NCBI RefSeq assembly: GCF_019977655.1
Contig: NZ_AP024849.1
Location: 5,551,001-5,615,000 of the forward strand
Length of the DNA stretch: 64,000 bases
Source: Clostridium gelidum
Lineage (GTDB): Bacteria > Bacillota > Clostridia > Clostridiales > Clostridiaceae
Direction of reading: 5' to 3'
Below the pieces are notes generated by a model, which saw nothing but the letters and a program-made list of their open reading frames with translations, did not search any database and had not been told where the DNA came from. Shown here piece by piece: positions 63,870-64,000 of this stretch. Both the position numbers and the translations under genes were made by a program. Every line of letters starts with the position of its first letter. Within the stretch, counting starts at the first letter, position 1.

Positions 63870-64000
63870 ATATCGTTTTTAGCTCCAATAATAATTATTT
63901 CTTCTTCTGGTTCCATACTAGATAACTCTGTATCTACTACCATGTATAATTGATCCAAATCCATCATTCCTGCATAATCAAGCACTTTTCCACCTATACA
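63866..64000 (-). CDS. C-terminal end of an unidentified protein (runs off the window)
   Basis: The last 44 codons of a minus-strand gene, open to the window edge. The protein ends in VLDYAGMMDLDQLYMVVDTE and EEEIIIIGAKNDI. Its stop TGA overlaps the ATG of the HExxH gene (ATGA), so it is in the same operon as kdgK. Too little is visible to name the family. Confidence 0.6.
   Translation of the reverse strand, partial: CIGGKVLDYAGMMDLDQLYMVVDTELSSMEPEEEIIIIGAKNDI

Overview
The window is a chromosomal segment of a low-GC, endospore-type Firmicute, most likely Clostridium sensu stricto (C. beijerinckii / C. saccharoperbutylacetonicum / C. butyricum neighbourhood). The clues are the very AT-rich sequence, strong AGGAGG/GGGGG ribosome sites, clostridial cell-wall-binding (GW/YY) repeats, two type I signal peptidases and clostridial housekeeping proteins. 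Species is not determined. No rRNA, tRNA, CRISPR array, prophage or intact insertion sequence was recognised. Most genes from 25 kb to the right edge lie on the minus strand.

Layout. (1) 0-18 kb is a cell-surface region: a cadherin-like/cell-wall-binding protein, two small Asn/Ser-rich proteins between long direct repeats, a secreted metallo-beta-lactamase-fold protein with cell-wall-binding repeats, a ~3058-residue cyclic-glucan-synthase-like enzyme, an abundant-type surface protein and the wreck of another cadherin/cell-wall-binding gene. (2) 18.8-24.4 kb: M18 aminopeptidase, a broken Rpn-type gene, dapA with a structured RNA in its leader, a Mn-type CDF exporter and a zinc-ribbon membrane protein. 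(3) 24.9-29.1 kb: a polar amino-acid ABC transporter with an M20 amidohydrolase, plus a remnant of a second ATPase gene. (4) 29.7-38.9 kb: HelD, FtsH, a DUF3006 protein, two signal peptidases, LysA and a TIM-barrel protein. (5) 39-48.8 kb: a non-coding DnaA-box cluster, a HAAS/DUF4097 pair, a chemotaxis receptor, an aminotransferase, AlaX, an esterase and two gene fragments. (6) 48.9-52 kb: csoR-copA-copZ copper operon with a visible promoter and operator. (7) 52.1-56.5 kb: PAS-GGDEF-HD-GYP protein, metallophosphoesterase, second M20 amidohydrolase. (8) 56.9-64 kb: sugar-phosphate locus (transketolase, transaldolase-like, hexulose-phosphate isomerase and synthase, LacI regulator, KdgK-type kinase, IrrE-like HExxH protein, and the end of one more gene).

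The most unusual signals are not protein genes. Two dense clusters of DnaA boxes lie 29 kb apart, one of them inside the coding sequence of the giant glucan synthase where every Val in the repeat is written GTG. Fold-back elements of about 105-260 bp sit directly behind the stop codons of many genes. A CAATTG-type repeat sits directly in front of the ribosome sites of several genes. A roughly 190-nt RNA with a T-loop hairpin, a long-range helix and a pseudoknot precedes dapA. All coordinates of repeats are read by eye and are approximate at the edges.
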